A DNA stretch of 64,000 bases from the NCBI RefSeq assembly GCF_041380235.1, contig NZ_JBGIYY010000002.1, positions 124,001 through 188,000 on the forward strand. The letters run 5' to 3'. Below are positions 54,178-61,722 of this stretch, piece by piece; position 1 is the first letter of the stretch; each line of letters begins with the position of its first letter. Below the pieces are notes generated by a model, which was not told the DNA's origin, searched no databases, and saw only the letters and a list, made by a program, of their open reading frames with translations. The translations under genes and the position numbers were made by a program. The DNA is from Glaciecola sp041380235 (GTDB taxonomy: Bacteria; Pseudomonadota; Gammaproteobacteria; Enterobacterales; Alteromonadaceae).

Positions 54178-54630
54178 AATAATTTACTGCGTATCCTTTA
54201 TTGAGCTTACCTTTTGTATAAAAATACGCCTATTATATCTTGACGTCAAGATATAATTATTTACATGAGTCTCTGTACTGCTTCGAAATTACCCGAACGC
54301 TTTAACATTTCAAAAGCTTGTGCATGGCTACAAATTTAGTCCAACGCGTTTTTGTAGAATTCTACCCATTATTTTATGTCATAAATAATTAATAAAAGCT
54401 TCATATTAATGTCATAAATGTGTCATGATTACCGTAGTCAACTGAATCTTTTGCATGGCGATATTCATGCTAGCAGAAGCAAGTGATGGGTGGTCATTTT
54501 CAAAAAAGTCATTCTGCATTATTGGACATTCCCGATATATCTTAATGTTAGTTTGATAGCTCATGTAAGTAGCCAATGGTCTCTGGAGAAATAACTTAAC
54601 TATGTTTGTTACACGTTTAGGGTCGCTCAA
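54178..54630. other. Gene-free 453-bp AT-rich region
   Basis: It lies between the small basic ORF and the outer-membrane-like gene, which point away from each other. It contains the 26-bp palindrome at 54232-54257 and two copies of ATGTCATAAAT (54376-54386 and 54409-54419). A minus-strand ORF covers 54412-54630 but shows no convincing coding character. No tRNA or hairpin terminator seen. Confidence 0.55.
54232..54257. promoter_or_regulatory. 26-bp perfect palindrome, candidate MarR operator
   Basis: The arms are ATTATATCTTGAC and GTCAAGATATAAT with no mismatch. The core ATCTTGA-CG-TCAAGAT repeats the dyad at 52152. On the minus strand TTGACG with TATTTT 17 bp on would make a promoter for the 59-residue ORF. 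Confidence 0.7.
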
Positions 54631-55365
54631 TTGAAACTAATTTATCTTCTGGTTTTTTGTGTTCAGTCTTTACTAATAATTACTCACTTGCCAATTGCGC
54701 AGGCTAATATATCTGGGGTGATGGGACCAAACATCAATCCAAATGATCGTAGCATTCAGTTTAGAAGTGCAGTGACGCTCGCCGATGACAGCAGTCAACA
54801 AGATAACTGGGCATATCGCCTGCATTACCAACACGCTTTCAATGACACTTTTCGTGCCCGCATCGTCATGCAGTATCGCGACAGAAATAACTTTGAATAT
54901 GACTTCTTTCGAACTGAACTGTTGTTTAACTTTAAAAAGGCATCTGCAAACGATAATTGGTCAAGTGCGCTGCGCTTTGATCTTAGAACCCGCCGTGGCA
55001 GCAGACCCGAGGAATTTGCTGTTAATTGGGGCAACCAATGGGATTTAAATGATGGCTATAGAATGCGCGCGACAATCATATTAGGAAAGCAAATCGGCGG
55101 CAGTCGTCAGCTAAACGGCATTACTGTGCAAACGCGAGCGAGTTTCAGTCGTAAACTAGAAAACGGTCTTAGAGTAGGCATGCAAATGTTAAATCAACAC
55201 GGTGAAGCTGGACACTTTTCCTCATTCGATGAACAAGGACTATATTTAGGACCCGCTGTAAGCGGCAGTTTTGGTGACTTTAAGTATGAGTTTAGGTATT
55301 TAAAAGGTCTCTCTTCTGCAGTACGTGATCACAATGTATTTTTTAGAGTCACACGGAGCCTGTAG
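54631..55365 (+). CDS. Outer-membrane beta-barrel-like protein, unknown
   Basis: This is a 244-residue protein with a signal peptide (KLIYLLVFCVQSLLIITHLPIAQA). The mature part alternates polar and aromatic residues as in beta-barrels: WAYRLHYQHAFNDTFRARIVMQYRDR, FFRTELLFNFK, ALRFDLRTRRG, YLGPAVSGSFGDFKYEFRYLKG and the terminal NVFFRVTRSL. The start is a TTG (54631); no ATG suits the signal peptide. I cannot name the family; a small porin-like or lipid-modifying barrel is possible. It has no close neighbours in an operon. Confidence 0.7.
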   Translation: MKLIYLLVFCVQSLLIITHLPIAQANISGVMGPNINPNDRSIQFRSAVTLADDSSQQDNWAYRLHYQHAFNDTFRARIVMQYRDRNNFEYDFFRTELLFNFKKASANDNWSSALRFDLRTRRGSRPEEFAVNWGNQWDLNDGYRMRATIILGKQIGGSRQLNGITVQTRASFSRKLENGLRVGMQMLNQHGEAGHFSSFDEQGLYLGPAVSGSFGDFKYEFRYLKGLSSAVRDHNVFFRVTRSL

Positions 55366-55463
55366 GTTTGTTACTTAAGGCATCGTTGAGCAATTTTGTA
55401 GCATTAAATAAACAGCGAGCCATTGTCTTATTTAGTTAATCTAAATTTAGCAGGCAAAAGAGC

Positions 55464-56288
55464 TCAAGGATTACAGCTCATACAATACATCATTGATGCG
55501 GTTTCAGGCGCGTTGCTGTCGTGTTCAATATGGCCACAATTGTCACATTTGACCTTTGCAGGTGCCAGTTTGCTGGTGTTCGAAGCGCAAAATTCACAGC
55601 GTAAATATTGCACTGATTCGGCATCATATTTTTTAACAAAATTGACGGCGTCGCATTTTGGGCAATGAGATTTTAGACATTCTATAAGGTTCCGCGCAGC
55701 CATTTCTATCGTTTGCTGGCGCGGTGGGCAGTTCATTGCTCTAAAGTCGGGCTCTATGGTGCATGGCCAGCGTTGTATTAATGGCAGTAGATCGCTAAAT
55801 GCCAATCCTTTTTGCCAAGACTCATTTTGATAAAGCATCCATTTTTGTGCATGGCCAAAGCGCTCTATAAATGGCTGCATTTTTTCGCCTAACTCAACTT
55901 CATTTTTGGCATCCAGCGTTTGCAACCCAATAAACTGCTCGGCAAATCCAATTACTTCTAAATTAAGCTTAAGATCCACAAAAGCAAGTACTTCCTTGTT
56001 TACCGTTGCGCCTGTAATAAATGAGTTGAAACTGCCTTCACTGCCAATCCCTTGTGAGCTGCCGGTTAACTCGCAGGCTAAATATGCTTTCTTTAAGGCC
56101 GCTCCCACGGGAGATAGCGTGCGCTCAACGCGACGGTCGAATGTGCCTAAACTGTCGGTGTCAAAGCTATCGGTATGGATGATAGACGTGTTAAATTCTG
56201 ATGCTAGTATAGGCTGCAGGATATCTTGTTTGCCATGCTTTGTGAGCAATGCAATGCGCGGCTGTATAGTGAAATGAGATGCAGTCAT
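55464..56288 (-). CDS. DUF6671-like protein with C-terminal zinc ribbons
   Basis: This is a 274-residue protein probably of the DUF6671 family (I am moderately sure of the family). The N-terminal part holds RIALLTKHGKQDILQPIL and, near residue 75, SQGIGSEGSFNS. The C-terminus has two Cys pairs sets, HCPKCDAVNF with LRCEFCAS, and VKCDNCGH with YCMSCNP, consistent with two zinc ribbons. Function unknown. It is convergent with the outer-membrane-like gene and divergent from the Cache-domain gene. Confidence 0.72.
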   Translation of the reverse strand: MTASHFTIQPRIALLTKHGKQDILQPILASEFNTSIIHTDSFDTDSLGTFDRRVERTLSPVGAALKKAYLACELTGSSQGIGSEGSFNSFITGATVNKEVLAFVDLKLNLEVIGFAEQFIGLQTLDAKNEVELGEKMQPFIERFGHAQKWMLYQNESWQKGLAFSDLLPLIQRWPCTIEPDFRAMNCPPRQQTIEMAARNLIECLKSHCPKCDAVNFVKKYDAESVQYLRCEFCASNTSKLAPAKVKCDNCGHIEHDSNAPETASMMYCMSCNP

Positions 56289-56470
56289 AACCGTGAGTGA
56301 TCAATGTTGCTAAAAAATCTAAGCACATTATAAACGAAGTAGTTAGAAAAACAGTCAATTCTGCAAAAAGCTCGATAAGAATATCGTAAAAACAGAATGT
56401 ACTGATGCGCTCAAAAGCTTTAGGCTTGTGTAACTTTTTTATGCAGTATTCATCTACAAGAAGAATAAAA

Positions 56471-57292
56471 ATGAAAAATGCTTATTTGACACACCTAGCC
56501 ATTATTCCTAGAACATGGGCATGCTCAGTATTGTTAACATTTGTTTTGATTAGCCATCCTGTATGGGCAAAAGATAGCAGTCATGGCGTGAGTCAGGCCT
56601 TGACCTTAAAAAACATGCATCTGTCTCTTATGCAGCTCAGCCAAACAATCGAAGCCAGAATCGATAAAATGAAGCTAATTGCAAAGAGCATTGCTAACGA
56701 TACACATATTCAAGCATGGGTAAACGATGATTTTCCTGAGGACCAAGTAAATCTGTTAGTTGAAAAACTTGGTTTTTATGTCAAAGAGTATGACCTTACC
56801 AGCGCTTCGTTTGCCGATAAAAAATCGCATAAATATTGGAATCACGAAGGTTTTTTGAGAGTGCTGCAAACAGGCATCGACACTTGGTATTTTGCTTATC
56901 TTAAAAGTATGCAGCAAGATTTGATCAGTGTTTATCACGATCAGAATAAAAAGCGGGTAGATGTTTACGTCAATTATCAACAGCTAAACGGCAATGGCTT
57001 ATCAGGAATAGCTACCTCCTTTGATGGCGTGGTTGAAATGCTAAACACCTCTGAGTTTGCTAAGCAGGGGGATGTCTATTTAGTGGATAGTAGCGGAAAG
57101 GTTCAGGTCCATGCTAACAGCGCCATAGCCGGTAGTGTCAATATTAACACTTTGTTCGGCGAGCAGGCCGTTTCAAAAGTCATGCATGAACAGCAAACTA
57201 GCTTTATTGAAACATCTGAACAAATGTTTCTAGGTGCCAGCTATATTCCAAGTATGGGATGGTATGTTGTGGTGAGTATAAAACAACCATAA
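56471..57292 (+). CDS. Stand-alone Cache-domain periplasmic protein
   Basis: This is a protein of about 273 residues with an N-terminal signal or anchor segment (WACSVLLTFVLISHPVWA). The rest looks like a double-Cache sensor: LSQTIEARIDKMKLIAKSIANDTHIQAWV (long helix), WYFAYLKS, GLSGIATSFDGVVEML, DVYLVDSSGKVQVHANS, and the final LGASYIPSMGWYVVVSIKQP. The protein stops where the second membrane helix, HAMP and output domain of a receptor normally begin. There is no such output domain. It is 197 bp upstream of uvrY and same strand. Start 56471 chosen over 56405 because AGAAG precedes it. Confidence 0.78.
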   Translation: MKNAYLTHLAIIPRTWACSVLLTFVLISHPVWAKDSSHGVSQALTLKNMHLSLMQLSQTIEARIDKMKLIAKSIANDTHIQAWVNDDFPEDQVNLLVEKLGFYVKEYDLTSASFADKKSHKYWNHEGFLRVLQTGIDTWYFAYLKSMQQDLISVYHDQNKKRVDVYVNYQQLNGNGLSGIATSFDGVVEMLNTSEFAKQGDVYLVDSSGKVQVHANSAIAGSVNINTLFGEQAVSKVMHEQQTSFIETSEQMFLGASYIPSMGWYVVVSIKQP

Positions 57293-57489
57293 GTGTAGGT
57301 GTATTATCGGGCACTCATGCCTCGCAACAATACGTTTGCGCAATCATCAAGCAAAAACGTACACGGATAAATGCAATGCAAAGGCTACTGAAAAAACTGT
57401 TTTAAAAAAAATACAGATGTAAGATACTATTTGAGCGCAGGGCAATTGCCTGCTCGGTATGTGAAACAATAATTAGGCTGGTTTACGAC

Positions 57490-58134
57490 ATGATCAAGAT
57501 ATTAGTAGTGGATGACCATGAGCTCGTAAGGACGGGAATAAGTCGAATACTCAACGACGTAAAAGACTTTTCGGTGGTAGCAGAGGTAGGTTGTGGCGAA
57601 GATGCCGTTGCCTATTGTAGAAAGCATACGCCAGATATAGTGCTAATGGACATTGGTATGCCCGGTATTGGTGGCTTAGAAGCAACAAAGAAAGTATTAA
57701 GAGTATGCGACGGAACAAGAGTCATTTGTCTGTCAATGCACAAAGAAAATCCACTTCCCGCAAAAATTATGCAGGCAGGCGCATATGGGTTTTTAACTAA
57801 AGACGCTGACTATAGTGAAATGATTAATGCAATTTACAAGGTGTCTAGTGGTCAAAAGTACATCTCTCCCGAAATTGCTCAAAAAATTGCCATCGGTGCC
57901 CTCGATTTAAATCAAAGTAATCCTTTTGAGGCCCTTACTGAGCGAGAGCTTGAAATAACACTGATGATTACTCGTGGAGTGAAGGTTACAGAAATTGCAC
58001 GGACACTCAGTCTAAGTGCGAAAACCGTAAATACCTATCGATACCGTACGTTTCATAAGCTGGGGATTGAGTCAGACGTTGAGTTAACTCATTTAGCGTT
58101 GCGCCACGATCTTATACAAACCGCGAATTTATAG
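57490..58134 (+). CDS. uvrY: Response regulator UvrY/GacA
   Basis: This is a 214-residue FixJ/NarL-type regulator. The receiver has DD at 8-9 and phospho-acceptor D54 in VLMDIGMPGIGG. The LuxR-type output helix is LTERELEITLMITRGVKVTEIARTLSLSAKTVNTYRYR. It matches E. coli UvrY and Pseudomonas GacA, which with BarA/GacS activate small RNAs that sequester CsrA. It lies directly in front of uvrC (6 bp), the widely conserved arrangement. Confidence 0.95.
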   Translation: MIKILVVDDHELVRTGISRILNDVKDFSVVAEVGCGEDAVAYCRKHTPDIVLMDIGMPGIGGLEATKKVLRVCDGTRVICLSMHKENPLPAKIMQAGAYGFLTKDADYSEMINAIYKVSSGQKYISPEIAQKIAIGALDLNQSNPFEALTERELEITLMITRGVKVTEIARTLSLSAKTVNTYRYRTFHKLGIESDVELTHLALRHDLIQTANL

Positions 58135-58140
58135 CGACTG

Positions 58141-59970
58141 ATGAGTGAACAGCTTAACAACTTCGATTCTAAGCAATTTTTAAAAAGTGTATCGCAGCAA
58201 CCAGGCGTATACCGCATGTACAATATTGCCAAGGACGTTATTTACGTAGGTAAGGCAAAAAATTTAAAAAAACGCTTAAACAGCTATTTTAGAGCCACCG
58301 TAGACAGCACTAAAACGCAGTCTCTGGTGGCTCACATCGCACATATTGATGTCACCTTGGTAAGCAGCGAGACCGAAGCTTTTCTGCTTGAAAATAATTA
58401 TATTAAAAAATACCGACCTCGATATAACGTGGTGCTGAGAGACGACAAGTCCTACCCCTTTATTTTCCTATCTGAGCACAAACATCCAAAATTAGGGTTT
58501 CACCGCGGTACAAAAAAAGCCAAGGGCGAATACTTTGGACCTTATCCAAGTGCTTGGTCGGTGCGTGAAAGCTTACGCTCTATGCAACGCCTGTTTCCTA
58601 TTCGTCAGTGCGATGACAGCTACTATCGCAATCGCACCAGACCATGTTTGCAATATCAACTTGAACGATGCTCGGCGCCTTGTGTCGAGGGCTATGTATC
58701 AAATGAAGAATATGCTGAACAGGTTCGCTTAGCGGTAATGTTTTTAAAAGGTAAAAACTCAGAAGTGATTCAGAGCTTGGTTAGCAAAATGGAAATGGCG
58801 AGCCAAGATTTAAATTTTGAGGCCGCTGCACGCTATCGTGACCAAATTAGTGCGCTTCGTAAAGTCCAAGAGCAGCAGTTAATTAGAGGTACGCAGCAAG
58901 AAATGGATGTGTTTGGGTTTTCGTTTAAGCACGGTATTGCCTGCGTTTATGGCATGTTTGTAAGAGATAACCAGCTGTTAGGGAGTAAGTCGTTTTTTCC
59001 TAAAATACCAAAAGGTGCGACTAGTGAAGAGATTTTCGAGTCTTTTCTACTGCAGTTTTATCTAGCAGGGAATAAACTCATTCCAAAGCAAATAGTCGTG
59101 CCTTTTAGGTTTAATGAGATGCCAGACGTGGAAAACGTCCTTTCAATTGAATCGGGCCGTAAAATAGCGTTTTATGAAGGCGTGCGAGATGAAAAACGTA
59201 AATACTTAAAGTTAGCTAACACCAACGCCGAAAATGCCTTAGAAACGCAACAAAATCAGCAAAAATCGATGTTTGCTCGCTTTAGTGATTTGGAAAAACT
59301 ACTCAGCACTGACAACCCTATTAAGCGGATGGAGTGTTTTGATATATCACATACCTCTGGCCAACAAACAGTAGCCTCTTGTGTGGTATTTGATCGAAAT
59401 GGCCCCTTGAAAAGCGATTATCGAACTTTCAACATCGAGGGGATTACGCCTGGTGACGACTATGCTGCGATGGCGCAAGCCCTTAAGCGCAGGTACAAAA
59501 AACCATCCGATGATGCAAAACTGCCAGACTTATTATTGATTGATGGCGGCAAGGGACAGCTGTCACAAGCCGAGCAACACTTTGCAGATTGGCCCCCTGA
59601 ATACACGCCGTTGATTGTTGGTGTGGCAAAAGGCACCACGCGTAAACCGGGCTTAGAGACGCTTATTATGGCGGATACGCATGAAACTATTCCTGTACAG
59701 CCTGACGCGCCTGGCTTGCATCTTGTGCAGCATATACGTGACGAATCACACCGTTTCGCAATAACCGGGCATCGGGCACGTCGTCAAAAAGTAAAGAATC
59801 AATCTGTACTGCAAGAGATACCAGGGGTAGGGGCTAAGCGCCGCCAAGCCTTGTTAAAATATACTGGCGGCTTACAGGGTTTGAAAAAAGCCAGTAAAGA
59901 AGAAATCGCGAAAGTGCCCGGCATAAGTGAAGATTTAGCCGATACTATCTATGATTATTTACACGCTTAA
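58141..59970 (+). CDS. uvrC: Excinuclease ABC subunit C
   Basis: This is a 609-residue nuclease that makes both incisions in nucleotide excision repair. GIY-YIG type N-terminus: QQPGVYRMYNIAKDVIYVGKAKNLKKRLNSYF. UVR motif DLNFEAAARYRDQISALRKV near residue 225. RNase H-like half with IKRMECFDISHTSGQQTVASCVVF and DLLLIDGGKGQL. The C-terminal tandem HhH is QEIPGVGAKRRQALLKYTGGL and VPGISEDLADTIYDYL. No LexA box recognised upstream. Confidence 0.97.
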   Translation: MSEQLNNFDSKQFLKSVSQQPGVYRMYNIAKDVIYVGKAKNLKKRLNSYFRATVDSTKTQSLVAHIAHIDVTLVSSETEAFLLENNYIKKYRPRYNVVLRDDKSYPFIFLSEHKHPKLGFHRGTKKAKGEYFGPYPSAWSVRESLRSMQRLFPIRQCDDSYYRNRTRPCLQYQLERCSAPCVEGYVSNEEYAEQVRLAVMFLKGKNSEVIQSLVSKMEMASQDLNFEAAARYRDQISALRKVQEQQLIRGTQQEMDVFGFSFKHGIACVYGMFVRDNQLLGSKSFFPKIPKGATSEEIFESFLLQFYLAGNKLIPKQIVVPFRFNEMPDVENVLSIESGRKIAFYEGVRDEKRKYLKLANTNAENALETQQNQQKSMFARFSDLEKLLSTDNPIKRMECFDISHTSGQQTVASCVVFDRNGPLKSDYRTFNIEGITPGDDYAAMAQALKRRYKKPSDDAKLPDLLLIDGGKGQLSQAEQHFADWPPEYTPLIVGVAKGTTRKPGLETLIMADTHETIPVQPDAPGLHLVQHIRDESHRFAITGHRARRQKVKNQSVLQEIPGVGAKRRQALLKYTGGLQGLKKASKEEIAKVPGISEDLADTIYDYLHA

Positions 59971-60027
59971 GTGGAGGATCTGATATCATTGTAACCGTCG
60001 TAATAAAAAACGAAAAAGACTTATACA

Positions 60028-60591
60028 ATGTGGACAATACCTAACATCATCACTCTGCTAAGAGTGGTGTTAATACCTGTTTTTGTGACCATTTACTTTT
60101 TAGATTGGAAATGGGCACATGAGGCCGGTGCCTTCGTATTTTGGCTAGCTGCTATTACTGATTGGTTTGATGGCTATTTAGCACGTAAACTCAAACAGTC
60201 TAGCGCCTTTGGGGCATTTCTTGATCCTGTTGCCGACAAGTTGATTGTCGCCGCTGCATTACTGATGATCACCCATACATACGCTACTTTGTGGATAACC
60301 GTCCCAGCAATCGTTTTGCTCATGCGTGAAATCTTTGTATCGGCCCTGCGCGAATGGATGAGCGAGCAGGGCGCATCTGATGCGGTAAAAGTTAGTTTTT
60401 TAGGTAAAGCAAAAACCATGGCGCAGATGCTGGCCTTGATTGGTCTGCTTTCAGGCTTAGAAGTATTCATGGGCGTGACCATATATTGGGTGACACTGGG
60501 TTATATTTTGCTGTGGTTTGCCGCTGCACTGTCACTTTGGTCAATGATGGCTTATGCCGTTGCAGGATATCGCGCGCTCAAGGACGCATAG
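60028..60591 (+). CDS. pgsA: CDP-diacylglycerol-glycerol-3-phosphate 3-phosphatidyltransferase
   Basis: This is a 187-residue membrane enzyme for the first step of phosphatidylglycerol synthesis. The CDP-alcohol transferase signature D-G-x2-A-R-x8-G-x3-D-x3-D reads here as DWFDGYLARKLKQSSAFGAFLDPVADK at about residues 43-70. It begins MWTIPNIITLLRVVLIPVF. It lies 57 bp after uvrC, the conserved order. Confidence 0.96.
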   Translation: MWTIPNIITLLRVVLIPVFVTIYFLDWKWAHEAGAFVFWLAAITDWFDGYLARKLKQSSAFGAFLDPVADKLIVAAALLMITHTYATLWITVPAIVLLMREIFVSALREWMSEQGASDAVKVSFLGKAKTMAQMLALIGLLSGLEVFMGVTIYWVTLGYILLWFAAALSLWSMMAYAVAGYRALKDA

Positions 60592-60626
60592 TTTAACGCT
60601 GCTGTACGATTTTTTAGCATACCGTT

Positions 60627-60644
60627 TGGTTTTTAGGCGAAGTG
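60627..60644 (+). repeat. Copy 2 of the 18-bp intergenic repeat
   Basis: It is identical to 36549-36566. Here it extends into a hairpin, TTTTTAGGC pairing with GCTTAAAAA around GAAGT (one G-T pair), which the other copy lacks. It lies between pgsA and the tRNA cluster. Confidence 0.6.
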
Positions 60645-60686
60645 CTTAAAAATTAGCTAAGTAGCTTATTTTCAGCAGATTTGTAG

Positions 60687-60714
60687 TTGACACACGTTGT
60701 TTTGCAGGTAGAAT
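60687..60714 (+). promoter_or_regulatory. Promoter of the Gly-Cys-Leu tRNA cluster
   Basis: TTGACA (60687-60692) and TAGAAT (60709-60714) are spaced by 16 bp, a near-consensus sigma-70 pair 17 bp before the tRNA-Gly gene. Strong promoters of this type are normal for stable RNA. Confidence 0.75.
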
Positions 60715-60731
60715 GCACCACGCATTTCAGA

Positions 60732-60807
60732 GCGGGAATAGCTCAGTTGGTAGAGCGCGACCTTGCCAAGGTCGAGGTCGCGAGTTCGAATCTCGTTTCC
60801 CGCTCCA
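60732..60807 (+). tRNA. tRNA-Gly (GCC)
   Basis: This is a 76-nt cloverleaf with CCA encoded. The acceptor GCGGGAA pairs with TTCCCGC; the anticodon GCC is at 60765-60767 in loop TTGCCAA. First of three tRNA genes on one transcript. Confidence 0.96.
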
Positions 60808-60876
60808 ATTCTTTCTTATAAGAATGTTTTGAAATGTTTTGCTTTTCCAAGTTTGAACAAACGTTGAGCAAATTAA

Positions 60877-60950
60877 GGCGGAATGGCAGAATGGCTATGC
60901 AGCGGATTGCAAATCCGTGGATCTCGGTTCGACTCCGGGTTCCGCCTCCA
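60877..60950 (+). tRNA. tRNA-Cys (GCA)
   Basis: This is a 74-nt cloverleaf with CCA encoded. The acceptor GGCGGAA pairs with TTCCGCC; the anticodon GCA is at 60909-60911 in loop TTGCAAA. Confidence 0.96.
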
Positions 60951-60967
60951 ATCCGCATTAAATCAGT

Positions 60968-61054
60968 GCCCGGGTGGTGAAATTGGTAGACACAAGGGAT
61001 TTAAAATCCCTCGCTCGTAAGAGTGTGCCGGTTCAAGTCCGGCCCCGGGCACCA
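60968..61054 (+). tRNA. tRNA-Leu (UAA)
   Basis: This is an 87-nt class II tRNA with CCA encoded. The acceptor GCCCGGG pairs with CCCGGGC; the anticodon TAA is at 61002-61004. The variable arm (TCGCTCGTAAGAGTG) is long. Gly-Cys-Leu order behind pgsA is known from other gammaproteobacteria. Confidence 0.96.
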
Positions 61055-61128
61055 TTCTCTTTATATCTTAGTATATCTTCTACAAGTTTCATTCATAAAT
61101 TTCTGAAAGCACGTTGAAAAGGCTAACG

Positions 61129-61650
61129 ATGAAACTATTCGCTTCGATTATTTTATGTTTGATACTCAGTGCCTGCAGCTCGCAAGCTCGTATTCATAAA
61201 AATTTCGCCAACATTGACTATGAAAGGATATTATTGCCTCACATTAAAGGCGATACTGCAAACTACGTTTATAAAAAGTTTATAGATGAATTTGAAGCTC
61301 ATCCAAACCTCAAAATAATAGGACACGACCGTATTTTAGCGGTCTCGATTAAGCTTGGTTTGGGCTCAAATATACAGGGCGCTTCTTTTTCAACATTGCA
61401 GGCAATTGCGAAGGAGCTGGATGCTGAGGCTATTGTGCTGGGAAATGTTAAGTCAGGGGCAATGTCAATTTCGAGTAGCCTGCAAATCTATTCAAACATT
61501 GACTTAGAGTTAATAGATATAAAGAGCGCTAAAGTCGTTACCAGTGCTTCAGTCGATGAAGAAATGACCCTTAGAGAACGAGGCTCTAGTTTAAAGTCGG
61601 CTACAGAGAATATTATCCGTCAATATCAAACGATTTTTGCTCAGCTGTAA
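61129..61650 (+). CDS. Small lipoprotein, unknown function
   Basis: This is a protein of about 173 residues beginning MKLFASIILCLILSACSSQ, a lipoprotein signal with the lipid Cys at residue 16. AAAGG 8 bp before the ATG at 61129 argues against the in-frame TTG at 61114. The mature part, with IIGHDRILAVSIKLGLG, IAKELDAEAIVLGNVKSGAMS and SNIDLELIDIKSAKVVTS, resembles the nucleotide-binding-like fold of LpoB/CsgG-type envelope lipoproteins. I cannot assign it further. It stands alone after the tRNA genes. Confidence 0.75.
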   Translation: MKLFASIILCLILSACSSQARIHKNFANIDYERILLPHIKGDTANYVYKKFIDEFEAHPNLKIIGHDRILAVSIKLGLGSNIQGASFSTLQAIAKELDAEAIVLGNVKSGAMSISSSLQIYSNIDLELIDIKSAKVVTSASVDEEMTLRERGSSLKSATENIIRQYQTIFAQL

Positions 61651-61722
61651 AGACAATAACTCCCTTGATTAAGCGCAAGAAACTGGATAACGTGACCCCA
61701 GTATAAACATTAAGGAAAGTGC

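Noticed and set aside
54412..54630. 72-codon minus-strand ORF next to the outer-membrane-like gene
   Set aside because: No ribosome site, no recognisable motif, and it begins exactly opposite the TTG start of the plus-strand gene. Probably chance in AT-rich DNA.
60743..60958. 71-codon minus-strand ORF
   Set aside because: It covers the tRNA-Gly and tRNA-Cys genes; translation of tRNA complement.
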